From Deinandra increscens subsp. villosa (Eukaryota; Streptophyta; Magnoliopsida; Asterales; Asteraceae), in NCBI GenBank assembly GCA_039602395.1, contig JBCNJP010000023.1, forward strand, positions 91,900,030 to 91,964,029: a stretch of DNA of 64,000 nucleotides, given 5' to 3'. Positions 46,890-57,651 of the stretch are shown one piece after another (the stretch's first letter is position 1; every line of letters begins with the position of its first letter). The notes beneath the pieces were generated by a model. The model saw only the letters and a program-made list of their open reading frames with translations, ran no database searches and had not been told where the DNA came from. The position numbers and the translations under genes were made by a program.

Positions 46890-47538
46890 ATTTGTAAAAA
46901 AGAGTCGTTATTCTTACAACATAAATACAACGAAGAGTTGATCTTCTCTTTCCAATCTCTCTTTCTTTATATGGGGACGCAAAGCTTTTAGGGTTTTGAC
47001 ACGAGAGTGATTTGTTATTTGGACATTTGTGTTGGTCCTCTGCTGTCTCAATAGTATTTACTTGTTATTTAAAGAATTAAAAAATTCCCGAGGGTGACCA
47101 TTAACTCTAATTTACAACAAGTAACCAGAAACAATCTAATTCTCTATTCAGAATAATAAATATTTTAATAAATGAGGTAGCAAGAGTTGTATTCACTTGC
47201 AAATCAGGAAAATTATAAATGAAAATGAGAGAATAACAATACACATAGTTAATGTGTAAATTGTAGGATCTCTTAAACTATCTCTGGCATCAACTATAAT
47301 AGAGCTTCTAAGGTCTCATCTGTCCAGTAGCGTCAGATCCATTAGCCAACATATCATCTGTCACTTTAGAATCTCCCAGCTCAAACGCATTTGCTTTCAC
47401 TCTCTTATCTACCTCCCACATGTCACCAGTCTTTACTTTATTAACCTAGCACTAAGAATCTCGCATATATTAAATTATATAGGACCGACGCAATTCATAT
47501 CGTTCAAATACCTAGTATCATTATCATTATCACATCTC
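46890..47538. other. Spacer, no gene seen
   Basis: A+T-rich non-coding sequence without a recognised domain or repeat. Confidence 0.4.
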
Positions 47539-47546
47539 ATGGAGGC

Positions 47547-47759
47547 CAGGGGCGGACCTACCCTATGGGTAGGGGTAGCCCTCGCGACCCCTGAACCGTT
47601 AACGCGAAGAATGAAATTTTTTCGGGGTTTTACGTTTTTGGTATTTTGCGACCCCTGAAACGAATTTTTCGCGACCCCTGAAAGAAATTTTATAGTTTTT
47701 ACTAAAAATATGATCAAAAGTCCCCGCTACCCCTGATTTTCTTTTCTAGATCCTCCCTG
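47547..47759. mobile_element. hAT-type MITE with exact 8-bp target duplication
   Basis: The ends CAGGGGCGGACCTA and TAGATCCTCCCTG are inverted, and ATGGAGGC flanks both sides (47539-47546, 47760-47767). The interior has two GCGACCCCTGAA(A/C) units. It is related to the element at 62990-63279. Confidence 0.88.
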
Positions 47760-47767
47760 ATGGAGGC

Positions 47768-48737
47768 TTAACTAATGATATCAACGGTTTAGATTTTTTT
47801 TTTGTTTATTTATTGAATCTATCGAGATACGTGATGAGAAATGATCCGGTTGTCTTGTATGTATTTATCGGTTTAATTTGTTTTCTTCTTGACCAATGAC
47901 CATCATCTAATAGTTAGATATTTTTTGTAAAATATCTCATGATATTAATCTCACTATTTGGAACTGTAAATATTAGTTATTTAAATCTAATTTCTTGTGA
48001 CCACACTTATCTAACAAAGATTTGAAACAGATAACGTGTAGTGAGGAGATATTTAATTGTGTCCATTCTAAGTGTGAGAAAAAAACTAAAAAATTCTAAC
48101 TAGAACCGAAAAACCGACAACATCAAACTAAAAATAACTGAACCAAAAGTAGTTGTTCGGTTTCAGTTTCATGTAGATTAAGAAACGAACCGAACTGAAA
48201 ATTGAACCGATAAAAAGCCAAACCGAACCGAGGGGCCTACCGCCTATGTGTAAATTAGTATTTTAGAAGGGCATTTATAAACTTCAACATCAGGTTAGTT
48301 TGTATTTTATTTCTTAATCCTTAACCATAACTCCCACTTTTAGGAACACCAAACATTCAAACGAAGTCACGACAAAAATAACGATATCAATTAATATTGT
48401 CTTCCTACTTGATTCAAACCCTATGTCGGATTGTGAGGAGATATTTAATTGTATTTCTAAATAATAAATTATTTTAGTTAAATTTCAAGTCCATTTTTAT
48501 ACCAAAAGTGCATAGATCTTCGCAATTACATATCTTCCTCAACGGCGCGTATAGTATGCCAGCCTAAGGTGGCGCGTGAGGAGTGGTGGATGTGGGCTCG
48601 ACGGAGAAAAGATAAAAATAGTAGCCGTTGGATAATTAGCCGGCGCCCAATGTTTAGATTATAGATAGGCTCGTTGACGTAGCAGCACATCACCTCAAAA
48701 TATCTTTAGTCATTTTTATAGGTGGAGAGCTAGAGGG
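47768..48737. other. Spacer with degenerate repeats
   Basis: No gene. At about 48070-48240 there are AACCGAA/GAACCGA repeats typical of decayed hAT-like MITEs. The phrase GTGAGGAGATATTTAATTGT occurs twice, near 48040 and 48435. Confidence 0.4.
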
Positions 48738-49258
48738 TAGGGATCTAAACTAGTCTAGTTGAGTAGAGTCCGAGCTCGTCTAAGTTGAATCGAGTCCGAG
48801 TTCGTCTAGATTTTAACTTGTTTCGTTTAAATTTAACAGAGTTTGAATTTGAGTTTGGTTTGATTTGCGTTTTATTTTTGAAGCTCGATTTCGGTTTAGA
48901 GAATTATTTAAGTTTGACATCAACTTGTTTATTATGATTTTTATTTATTTATATATTAATAAAATCAAATTTGTATGTATTTAGAATTATATATTTACTT
49001 ATTTTATCATAATTTTATATATATTAATAATTGATATTTTTAAATATATTTATTATATTAATAGAAATTATATAAATAAAGGCTGGTCAAGGCTCTCGAG
49101 CTCGCTATATAAAGCTCAGGTCTGAGCTCGTTTTTTAAACGAGTCCTATTTTAAAACTTGATCTCGGCTCGGGATCGTTGAGACTCGGCTGGTTTCAAGT
49201 TTTTTTATCGATTCGATCCTGAGTAGCTCACGAACGGCTCGGCTTGTTTGCACCCCTA
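48738..49258. mobile_element. hAT-like MITE, 521 bp
   Basis: The left end TAGGGATCTAAACTAG matches the reverse complement of the right end CTTGTTTGCACCCCTA. The interior is rich in GAGCTCG and GAGTTTGA motifs. No clear target duplication. Confidence 0.6.
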
Positions 49259-50270
49259 GTGAAGGGTTTGTCAGCAACTTTGTGGCTACATGGTCACAAG
49301 ACCTGAGAGTTTGGCTTTCATTTTCAGCTACTTGTAACTGTTGTAAATTCCAAACATTGTGACATTTTTTAACCGTTAAACAATTTACGTCGTTTAAAAA
49401 AAAAACTTTCTAAACACTATAAATAATCAATCCCTCTATACTCATTTCACATAAAAATCTCGTTTATTCTTTATACTTCTATCAATTCTTTTAATTAACT
49501 GGATTCAAGGAAAAGCATCACCTTCCACACACACAAAATATAGACCTAAATTCCATTTGAATGAACCAACTCTACTCCAACCGAGTTTATGCCAAACGTT
49601 TTAATATCAAAGGAAGATCATTCATAGGTTAGCAAAGTCATAAAGGAGATCAAATGTTGGTACAAATTTAGTTGGATAATAGGAGTAGGCACACAATTGA
49701 TTGGGGTAGATGTAATTACCTGTAATTATCTTCTATGTGTACTCTGATGCTTGTTTTGGTGTTCGCCATCTCTAACTCCTTGCTAGTTGAGCTTCATGAA
49801 TGCATAAACCTGCAGTGATTTGACTATCATCATTGATTATGGTGGGTGTAGGGTGGATTGGTATGCAAACATGACCAGTTGACCGTATGTGTGACATTCT
49901 GGCCCTTCGGGTGGGACCCGAACCTTAAAAACGGATTAAACTGATAAAACCGGTAAACCGGGAGATGTGTATATAGGCTTATCATGTCAATTAAGGTATT
50001 AGAAGAGTCTAGTAGTCTTAAAACACTTCACAAATATCACACACAAGTTAGAGTCTAAAAACATTTGTGATAAACTGAAAACTGCTATATGTCGTGAAAT
50101 ACGTGTAAACTGGTACGTGAATTTGATTGCATGACTGCAAACTGATAAACTGAAAGCTGCTATTTGTTGTGGTGTGTGCGGGCAAGTCGTCTCAATCAAA
50201 ATGCCATGTTTAACATAGAAATTATTCATTTGATTCGAAGTGAATTCACCCCGTTACCACAAAGAATTCT
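49259..50270. other. Spacer, no gene seen
   Basis: Non-coding. Direct repeats of AAACTGATAAACTGAAA(A/G)CTGCTAT-like text occur at about 50070 and 50140. Confidence 0.4.
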
Positions 50271-50835
50271 TTTTACTATTTTTTCCAAATCGAGTCCCAG
50301 TCATTGTATGAAAATTCACCAAACGATCACTTGACTCAAACTTATGCTTTAGGAGAAAAACCCAAACTGCCCAACTATAAACATCTACAATAATTAAAAA
50401 ATAATTTGCCTGCGATATAGATGTATTTCTATATTTTTCCCATATGTCACAATGTAGTAATTCAAAACACTATTTGCTTTTAATAGTACTTGTTTGAAAA
50501 TGTAATCTAGTGTGTTTGGCCTTAGCACACGAATCACAATCCACGGTTTTAAAGGATGCATTTTTAACGAAGTCAAGGTATGAGAGTTTAGTACTAGAAG
50601 TGTGCCCTAGTCGCTTGTGCCATAGCTCCACCGAAGACATCATAGCCTTTCTTTTATTGTCCACCATCCCGATCCGATACAATCCATGCTCGAATTTACC
50701 CACTATAATTCCCTCGAACACAAATCTTGCACGATACAAACATCCGGCAAAAAGGTGATTGAACATCGAAGATCTTTGGACAACCGACTTACGGATAAAA
50801 GATTGCATTTATTTTTTGGAACGTGTAACACTCCT
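50271..50835 (-). pseudogene. Ty1/copia remnant (GAG-pre-integrase and start of integrase)
   Basis: Minus-strand translation gives VLHVPKNKCNLLSVSRLSKD, then after a frameshift ELWHKRLGHTSSTKLSYL and CDSCAKAKHTRLHF (His/Cys finger), then CDIWEKYRNTSIS and YFLIIVDVYSWAVWVF of the integrase start. Gag, protease and reverse transcriptase are absent. It is unrelated in position to the intact copia element. Confidence 0.75.
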
Positions 50836-50980
50836 ATAATCAAGCACACACACACACACAAAAATTGAAATAAAATTTTGGTATAAACAATATTCTCATT
50901 CAATTGATCGATGTACAAGAATGTGTATGTATCAAAGGTATGACAAACACTCCTATAATCAAACACACACACAAAAAAAA
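50826..50980. repeat. Duplicated CA-microsatellite segment
   Basis: AACACTCCTATAATCAAGC followed by a CA run occurs at about 50826 and again, with one change, at about 50947, both ending in A-runs. Confidence 0.75.
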
Positions 50981-51052
50981 AGAAAAGAAGATAAAAGACC
51001 AATATAAGAGATATGATCCGATAAATGGTCAATGATACGCAATGAAAATTTA

Positions 51053-51396
51053 GGGCATGTGGTATACCCATGTGATGTTATATATTAAAGGATGTCACGT
51101 CAGTGATGACTGAATTGTTAACACCATATAACATGGATGAGGTATACATGGTGTGTGGTATGGTGTGTGATGTTAACATAAAGAAATAAAAAGTAATAAA
51201 TATATGGATTGTTTTGATTGGACAAAGCCACAACCATCATCCCTTCCACCCCCTTCCACGCCATTATATACTTGGCGCCGCCAAGCTGCTGCCATCTTCA
51301 CGCCATCATCGCACCATGTTGGAAATGGGTTTGCCGCCGCCACGCAAGTGCCACATCATCCTTGGGGCCACATGAAGAAGGGTATACCGGATGCCC
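51053..51396. mobile_element. Harbinger-type MITE, TTA target duplication
   Basis: The left end GGGCATGTGGTATACCC and the right end GGGTATACCGGATGCCC are inverted repeats. TTA flanks both sides (51050-51052, 51397-51399). The 344-bp element carries no recognised gene; the two overlapping plus-strand frames inside are low-complexity. Confidence 0.8.
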
Positions 51397-51789
51397 TTAG
51401 ACATTCATTCTAAATGAAACCCATCACTCAAGGCCCACTATGAGAAAATCTTTGACCCACATTTATTATTATTATTTTTTTTTTTGTGTGAGCTGAGATT
51501 TGAATCCTTGACATCCATATTGAAAAATAAATGTAACATCAACCCCACCAAATGATGGGGGATTCCTTCATCTCTATATACCACCGATTCACCACCACTT
51601 TTGACAACCCATCATGACAATCATCATCCAGTTAGCAAGGGGCTTTATATCCTTTAGGTGTGTAGTGGATGTCCCATAAAATCCCTGATTATTATCTAAT
51701 TATATTTTTTTTAAAACGTTCAAAACATTTAAAAATTACCAATAGGAGAAAAAGGGGATGGCACTATGTTCTTCACGCCTGAAAAGTTT

Positions 51790-52005
51790 TTTTTTTTTTG
51801 GCTCATGGCAGTACCCCAAATCTCCAATACCCGAGTGAAGCTTCTTGAGACAGGATTGCAATCGTCCATACTTGATTTGACACACTCTAGGCTTGACTCA
51901 GCCAAAAACAACATCAAAGAGAAAATCTACCACTTAGAATAAACTCACTTGAGTTAAGTTTAAACTTGAGACGCCAAAAATCTCAAGCTCTAACTATCAT
52001 TACCA
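51790..52005 (-). mobile_element. SINE copy C
   Basis: Minus-strand copy of the SINE at 57153: T-run, then ACCCCAAATCTCCAATACCC, AGGCTTGACTCAGCC, and GAGCTTGAGATTTTTGGCGT when reversed. It carries extra divergence (GTTTAAACTTGAGACG in place of the B-box neighbourhood) and is duplicated with the H2B segment. Confidence 0.65.
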
Positions 52006-52799
52006 CACCATGGGCCAAATGCCATTTGATTCTATAGACATACTATGTTATTGTTAAAGACACATTATTTTAAATATAAAAATTTATATAACTTGGATTG
52101 TAGTCAAATAATGAAAAATAAAACATTTTAATGAAGACTACAATTTAAATCTTAACGTTTAGGACAAACACAATGCTCTCATCGCACACTGTGGTACAGA
52201 TGACTTGGCTGCGGTGTGGTGATAGACCACCATTACACTTGGTGAGGTGAGCAAAACCACGGGTAAAGCACTGTGGTTAATGAGATTGCAGCCATTTTCC
52301 ATTAACCCATCCAGTGATGCCACATCATCACCATCAACCTCCAAACATTCTTTCTTTTCTCTCTTTATATCGACGCAACCCATAAAACCATATAAACCCA
52401 TCTCCGTCGACTTTTTTTCTCAATAATCCAGCCACCACAGTCCACCTCGATCAAAACTAAATATACCATCATGCTCTACTCGACACCACGATCACAATGA
52501 GACTAGGTTTGTTCACCGATACGCGCCGACGCAAAAACCCGAGCTCATCATATGGAATCGAGTTGCCCGTATTGGGTTCGAGTTGGCCGTATAAGCCACG
52601 AGAAGACCATACAGAACAATCCTAGAATGATAAAAATTCACTCTTGAAAAAGATATACATCATTTCTCACCTTAGTTTTAAAAATGTTACCGCACTTCAA
52701 TTTATTTAAAAATAAAAAAATAACTCTTTGTCAACATATGTAAATCAAATCTCATCCGTCCATCCTAAAACCCATCAACGCCCACTAACTCCGTTTACC

Positions 52800-52807
52800 G
52801 ATCCGCG
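52800..52807 (-). promoter_or_regulatory. Histone octamer motif upstream of truncated H2B
   Basis: GATCCGCG is the reverse complement of CGCGGATC, the plant histone promoter octamer linked to S-phase expression. It lies about 190 bases before the ATG. CCAAT (52873-52877) and TATATAAT (52898-52905) follow in the expected order. Confidence 0.7.
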
Positions 52808-52897
52808 TCAAACCATCAACCCTCACCCGAAATCAACGGCCACCATTCGCAATCCAACAAATCTAAATCCCACCAATCAAATCACTCCTCCCCACCC

Positions 52898-52905
52898 TAT
52901 ATAAT
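52898..52905 (+). promoter_or_regulatory. TATA box of truncated H2B
   Basis: TATATAAT 86-93 bases before the ATG at 52991, preceded by CCAAT. Confidence 0.6.
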
Positions 52906-52990
52906 CCAAACTCCCAATAACTTTTCTCCACACTCCAACCACCTTTCCCCCTTTCCTCTATTCAAAAACCAAAACCCAATTTTTTAAAAA

Positions 52991-53476
52991 ATGGCGCCAA
53001 AGGCAGAGAAGAAACCTGCTGAAAAGAAGCCAGTTGAAACTCCGGCGGCGGAGAAGAAACCAAATTCCGGGAAGAAGCTCCCGAAGGAGGCCGGGGCGGG
53101 GGCCGCCGACAAGAAAAAGAAGCGGAACAAGAAGAGCGTGGAGACGTACAAGATCTACATCTTTAAGGTTTTGAAGCAGGTTCATCCGGATATCGGGATC
53201 TCGAGCAAGGCGATGGGGATTATGAACTCGTTTATTAACGATATTTTCGAGAAGCTTGCTCAGGAGAGTTCGAGGCTCGCGAGGTATAATAAGAAGCCGA
53301 CGATTACTTCGAGGGAGATTCAGACGGCGGTGAGGCTGGTGTTGCCCGGGGAGTTGGCGAAGCATGCGGTTTCGGAGGGGACAGAAAAAACAGAAAACAA
53401 ACTCCTAACCCACCAAACATGTAGAAGCCTAAACCTTTATGAACACAAACCCAATAAAATTAGGAATCAAACATAA
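52991..53476 (+). pseudogene. Histone H2B copy with lost C-terminal tail
   Basis: Residues 1 to about 130 match the intact H2B at 56010 almost completely (one clear change, N for K in EKKPNSGKK). After AKHAVSEGT the sequence leaves H2B and adds about 31 unrelated residues (EKTENKLLTHQTCRSLN...) before a stop. The missing piece is KAVTKFTSS. Its second lysine corresponds to the conserved H2B monoubiquitination site (human K120, Arabidopsis K143/K145). The histone fold itself (about 45-125) is complete, and promoter motifs are retained, so it could be expressed. Whether the product is stable is unknown. Confidence 0.85.
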
Positions 53477-54699
53477 AGATTAGTCTATAATCATGACCAA
53501 ACTAAAAAAAGCACATAACAAATTATAACCCAACAAACAACTAAACACAAAACAAATCTAGGAAAATACCATATACCAAAAAAATAAAGAACTCAGCAAA
53601 AACATAAAATGCCTATGCAATTGCCTAAAACCTTTAGGAACAGAGGAGATAAATGAAAAATCAAATCAAAACCGAAGATAACTCCATAACCATGACCAAA
53701 CTAAAAATAAAGAAACACAACGGACAAAATTTAACAGCAGAAGCAAAAAAGCCATACCTTCACTCACGGAGAACCTCCTACCTCTTCCATGGATGAACCT
53801 GTCAAGATTGATGGTGTACTCTCTTATCACCGCCTGTTCCTTTCTTCCTTAAGCCTTCTCCTATTTTGCGTTTATTAACCTATATCATATATGGATTTCA
53901 AATCAGCGTCCATGGAGAAACTTGTGAAGATTGAGGCAACACGGGAAATAAACCCTAGGAGCGCTAAATTGCTCAGAAAACGCCATCCATCTGCCGGGTT
54001 GGATGGGGATAAAATCATTATCGAAGTATGTAAGAAATGTTACATCAAATCGGATATGAAGGCGTGATTTTCGCATGGCTCGGCGCCGTTCCTCATCACC
54101 TGAAAGCAGAATTCACACAGATCTAAAAAAAAATTAGAAATCAAAAGAAGGAACACTACGCCTTCAAAATCCTACATCTCATCTCATGGTCGATTGACCT
54201 AAAAGATTTCTTCAAATAAGGCCGTAAATCGCAGTTCTGGAATAAAAGGGCAGAGAGAGATAACGAAGATGGGCGGGTTAGAGAAAGAGAGTGCGTAGGG
54301 TTGGAGAGCAATGAACGTCCTCCAGCACTGTTTCAACAGTTGATTAATGAAGTGGTTGAGCACATGCGGTATGGGAAGAAGGCAGAGGAGATGGTCGACG
54401 CACGTACGGTGAGGTGCAAACGTGTGTGTAAAGTGAACAAAATGAGAGGACGGGAACATCCTCACAAAATTAGATGAAATGGCAAAAATGCCCTCCAGTT
54501 ACTACTTAAAAACTGGTTTTATATAACAATATAATTGTTGTCTATGCCCTTTTTTCTTTTCTTTCAATGTTAAAAAAAATAGAACAAATCAGGAAAAAAT
54601 ATATATAAAGTGACGTGTCAATTTGTGATTAGCCTAATTCTTATGAACAGTGCTTATTGTGTCTCACCAACCATTTGATTTTTATATTATATAATAATT
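53382..54699. other. Unrecognised 1.3-kb segment between the two H2B copies
   Basis: This interrupts the duplication, starting inside the H2B codons. It has no recognised domain. The phrases CATGACCAAACTAAAAA (about 53492 and 53691) and CTCATCTCATGGTCGATT are seen. GGCAAAAATGCCCTCCAGTTACT at about 54480 and the G+C-richer middle (53930-54440) suggest a transposon or captured gene leader. Terminal repeats were not found. Confidence 0.4.
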
Positions 54700-54789
54700 A
54701 TATATATATTTTTTAAAACGTTCAAAACATTTAAAAATTACCAATAGGAGAAAAAGGGGAAGGCACTATGTTCTTCACGCCTGAAAATT

Positions 54790-55006
54790 TTTTTTTTTTT
54801 TACTCATGGCACTACCCCAAATCTCTAATACCCGAGTGAAGCTTCTTGAGACGGGATTGTAATCGTTCATACTTGATTTGACACACTCCAAGCTTGACTC
54901 AGCCAAAAACAACATCAAAGAGAAAATCTAGCACTTAGGATAAACTCACTTGAGTTAAGTTTAAACTTGAGACGCCAAAGATCTCAAACTCTAACTATCA
55001 TTACCA
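54790..55006 (-). mobile_element. SINE copy D
   Basis: Duplicate of the SINE at 51790-52005 within the segmental duplication. It differs by a few substitutions, including CTCTAATACCC for CTCCAATACCC. Confidence 0.65.
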
Positions 55007-55808
55007 CACCATGGGCCAAATGTCATTTGATTCTATAGACATACTATGTTATTGTTAAAGCCACATTATTTTAAATATAAAAATTTATATAACTTGGATT
55101 GTAGTCAAATAATGAAAAATAAAACATTTTAATGAAGACTAAAATTTAAATCTTAACGTTTAGGACAAACACAATGCTCTCATCGCACACTGTGGTACAG
55201 ATGACTTGGTTGCGGTGTGGCGATAGACCACCATTACACTTGGTGCGGTGAGCAAAACCACGGGTAAAGCACTGTGGACTGTGGTTAATGAGATTGCAGT
55301 CATTTTCCATTAACCCATCCAGTGATGCCACATCATCACCATCAACCTCCAAACATTATTTCTTTTCTCTCTCTATATCGACGCAACCCATAAAACCATA
55401 TAAACCCATCTCCGCCGACTTTTCTTTTCAATAATCCGGCCACCACAGTCCACCTCGATCAAAACTAAATATACCATCATGCTCTACTCGACACCACGAT
55501 CACAATGAGACTAGGTTTGTTCACCGATACGCGCCGACGTGAAAACCCGAGCTCATCGTATGGAATCGAGTTGCCCGTATTGGGTTCGAGTTGGCCGTAT
55601 AAGCCACGAGAAGACCATACAGAACAATCCTAGAATGATAAAAATTCACTCTTGAAAAAGATATACATCATTTCTCACCTTTTAGTTTTAAAAATGTTAC
55701 CGCACTTCAATTTATTTCAAAAAAAGAAACAACTCTTTGTCAACATATGTAAATCAAATCCCATCCGTCCATCCTAAAACCCATCAACGCCCACTAACTC
55801 CGTTTACC

Positions 55809-55816
55809 GATCCGCG
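55809..55816 (-). promoter_or_regulatory. Histone octamer motif upstream of intact H2B
   Basis: GATCCGCG (CGCGGATC on the minus strand), about 195 bases before the ATG, in the same context CCGTTTACC...TCAA as in the other copy. CCAAT follows at 55891-55895. Confidence 0.72.
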
Positions 55817-55915
55817 TCAACCCATCATCATCAAAAAAACCCACCCGAAATCAACGGCCACCATTCACAATCCAACAAATCTAAATCCCACCAATCAAAT
55901 CACTCCTCCCCACCC

Positions 55916-55923
55916 TATATAAT
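55916..55923 (+). promoter_or_regulatory. TATA box of intact H2B
   Basis: TATATAAT 87-94 bases before the ATG at 56010, in the context CACCCTATATAATCC. Confidence 0.62.
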
Positions 55924-56009
55924 CCAAACTCCCCAATAACTTTTCTCCACACTCCAACCACCTTTCCCCCTTTCCTCTATTCAAAAACCAAAACCCAATT
56001 TTTTAAAAA

Positions 56010-56432
56010 ATGGCGCCAAAGGCAGAGAAGAAACCTGCTGAAAAGAAGCCAGTTGAAACTCCGGCGGCGGAGAAGAAACCAAAGTCCGGGAAGAAGCTTC
56101 CGAAGGAGGCCGGGGCGGGGGCCGCCGATAAGAAAAAGAAGCGGAACAAGAAGAGCGTGGAGACGTACAAGATTTACATCTTTAAGGTTTTGAAGCAGGT
56201 TCATCCGGATATCGGGATCTCGAGCAAGGCGATGGGGATTATGAACTCGTTTATTAACGATATTTTCGAGAAGCTTGCGCAGGAGAGTTCGAGGCTCGCG
56301 AGGTATAATAAGAAGCCGACGATTACTTCGAGGGAGATTCAGACGGCGGTGAGGCTGGTGTTGCCCGGGGAGTTGGCGAAACATGCGGTTTCGGAGGGGA
56401 CGAAGGCGGTTACGAAGTTTACGAGCTCGTAG
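56010..56432 (+). CDS. Histone H2B, intact
   Basis: An intronless 140-residue frame, as is usual for plant replication-dependent H2B. The Lys/Ala/Pro-rich N-terminal tail (MAPKAEKKPAEKKPVE, residues 1 to about 45) is followed by the histone fold (YKIYIFKVLKQVHPD, SFINDIFEKLAQESSRL, PTITSREIQTAVRLVLPGEL) and the C terminus EGTKAVTKFTSS with the ubiquitination lysine. It pairs with H2A in the nucleosome core. The promoter carries octamer, CCAAT and TATA elements, consistent with S-phase expression. G+C and codon use are much higher than in neighbours, typical of histone genes. It is the likely source copy of the duplication at 52991. Confidence 0.97.
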   Translation: MAPKAEKKPAEKKPVETPAAEKKPKSGKKLPKEAGAGAADKKKKRNKKSVETYKIYIFKVLKQVHPDIGISSKAMGIMNSFINDIFEKLAQESSRLARYNKKPTITSREIQTAVRLVLPGELAKHAVSEGTKAVTKFTSS

Positions 56433-57138
56433 ATTTGGGGAATGAATTAGATTGTGTTCTTTCTATGTTGTTTGAATGTTTTTTTTTTTTTTTGTAAAAT
56501 GAGTTCATCTTTCTCGATGAATTGTTTGTGTAGCAGCAGATGAATTTGAAGTTGAAACTGGTTAAATTTGATTCGATTAGCTGATTTTACATCAATATAA
56601 TGGATTGATTTTATATCAATTAATACTGTTTATTGTTTAAGAAAAAAAATGAAAAGCCGAGATCACAGATTTATTTTCGTAGGATTTCGAGATTTGTTTT
56701 TTTTTATTGAGCACGAACTCACCGTTCATCGGGTATACTTTGACTTTATGGTCAAACTTGCAATATATGAAATTAAAATAACTTTAATTTACTTTATATT
56801 ATTTTCGACGAACATGTAAGATGGGTTACACTTCTTTACAATCTAAAAAATTCAAAGTTCTGCTAACGTGGGACTAGCCCACTTGTTAGAGGCTTTGTCC
56901 TCTTAGTTAGATGTCACGGTTTCAAACTCTGATATTGGTGTGTAAATAGATATTTGTTGTTAAAAAAAAATATAAAAAATTCAAAGTTCTCTACTTTGAT
57001 GTTTACATTAATTAATATGTTCGTGCCAAACGACGCTTTAAAAAAACACCTATATTCTTGAGTACTGGTAATGATTCGGGTATTTTTAGATTTTTATTAA
57101 TACCAGTTTTGAAATTAGCCAAAATCAAGTATTGGTAC
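56433..57138. other. H2B 3' flank and spacer with a SINE-like stretch
   Basis: After the H2B 3' untranslated DNA, about 56865-56975 reads GGGACTAGCCCACTTGTTAG...GGTTTCAAACTCTGATATTGG and an A-run, resembling a tRNA-type SINE. No gene. Confidence 0.4.
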
Positions 57139-57152
57139 ATGTATCATTTATG

Positions 57153-57364
57153 AGGATGAAGGTTAGAGCTTGGGGACCTTGAGGTATCAAGTTCAAACCT
57201 GACTCAAGGGGGTTTTTCTCAAGTGGTGAGTTTCCTTGATAGTGTTCCTGGGTGAGCCAAGCCTGAAGTGTCAAAATCAGTATGGACGGTTGCAATCCCG
57301 TCTCAGGAAGGCTCACTTGGTTATTGAAGATTTGGGGAGTAGTTCCAAACGCCGTTAAAAAAAA
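57153..57364 (+). mobile_element. SINE copy B with exact target duplication
   Basis: It begins AGGATGAAGGTTAGAGCTTG and has the B box GTTCAAACC at about 57192. It ends CCAAACGCCGTT plus an A-run. ATGTATCATTTATG flanks both sides (57139-57152, 57364-57377), a perfect 13-14-bp target duplication. This defines the ~210-bp family that also includes 39259, 51790 and 54790. Confidence 0.9.
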
Positions 57365-57651
57365 TGTATCATTTATGTTCGGTCGGTACCGGTTCGGTAT
57401 GATATCGGTACTGGTACCCAGTATCAAATGCTTATCCCGAGTCATGTCCACCCTATGACGGTTGGGCGAAAACGATAACGTTTGCGGGAAAATATCGAAT
57501 GATACTTGCAAACACGACTGTGAATGGAAAAATATAAAACACTACAGTAACTGGGGTTGAAGCCATCTCTGGTGGTGGCGACGTTTAGATCTTGGAGGGG
57601 GCAAATGTAATTGTGTGGCAGATGTGAAATTGTTAATTTAAAGGAGATTAA

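Larger units (their letters stand above)
51697..53381 (+). repeat. Segmental duplication, left copy (SINE plus H2B with promoter)
   Basis: Near-identical to 54700-56401 over about 1.7 kb. Differences are scattered substitutions and small indels, for example CCAACCCTCACCCG versus CATCATCAAAAAAACCC upstream of H2B. The left boundary lies in a T/A-rich run before AAAACGTTCAAAACATTTAA. The right boundary falls inside the H2B coding sequence, just after the codons for SEGT. Confidence 0.93.
54700..56401 (+). repeat. Segmental duplication, right copy (SINE plus H2B with promoter)
   Basis: Direct repeat of 51697-53381. It is the copy that continues into the intact H2B 3' end. The unit therefore spans SINE, spacer, promoter and about 390 bases of coding sequence. 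Confidence 0.93.

Noticed and set aside
51204..51413. Two overlapping frames rich in Pro, Ser and His
   Set aside because: They lie wholly inside the TTA-flanked MITE at 51053-51396.
52958..53365. Long minus-strand frame opposite H2B (also at 55977-56384)
   Set aside because: G+C-rich antisense shadow; both copies exist only because H2B is duplicated.
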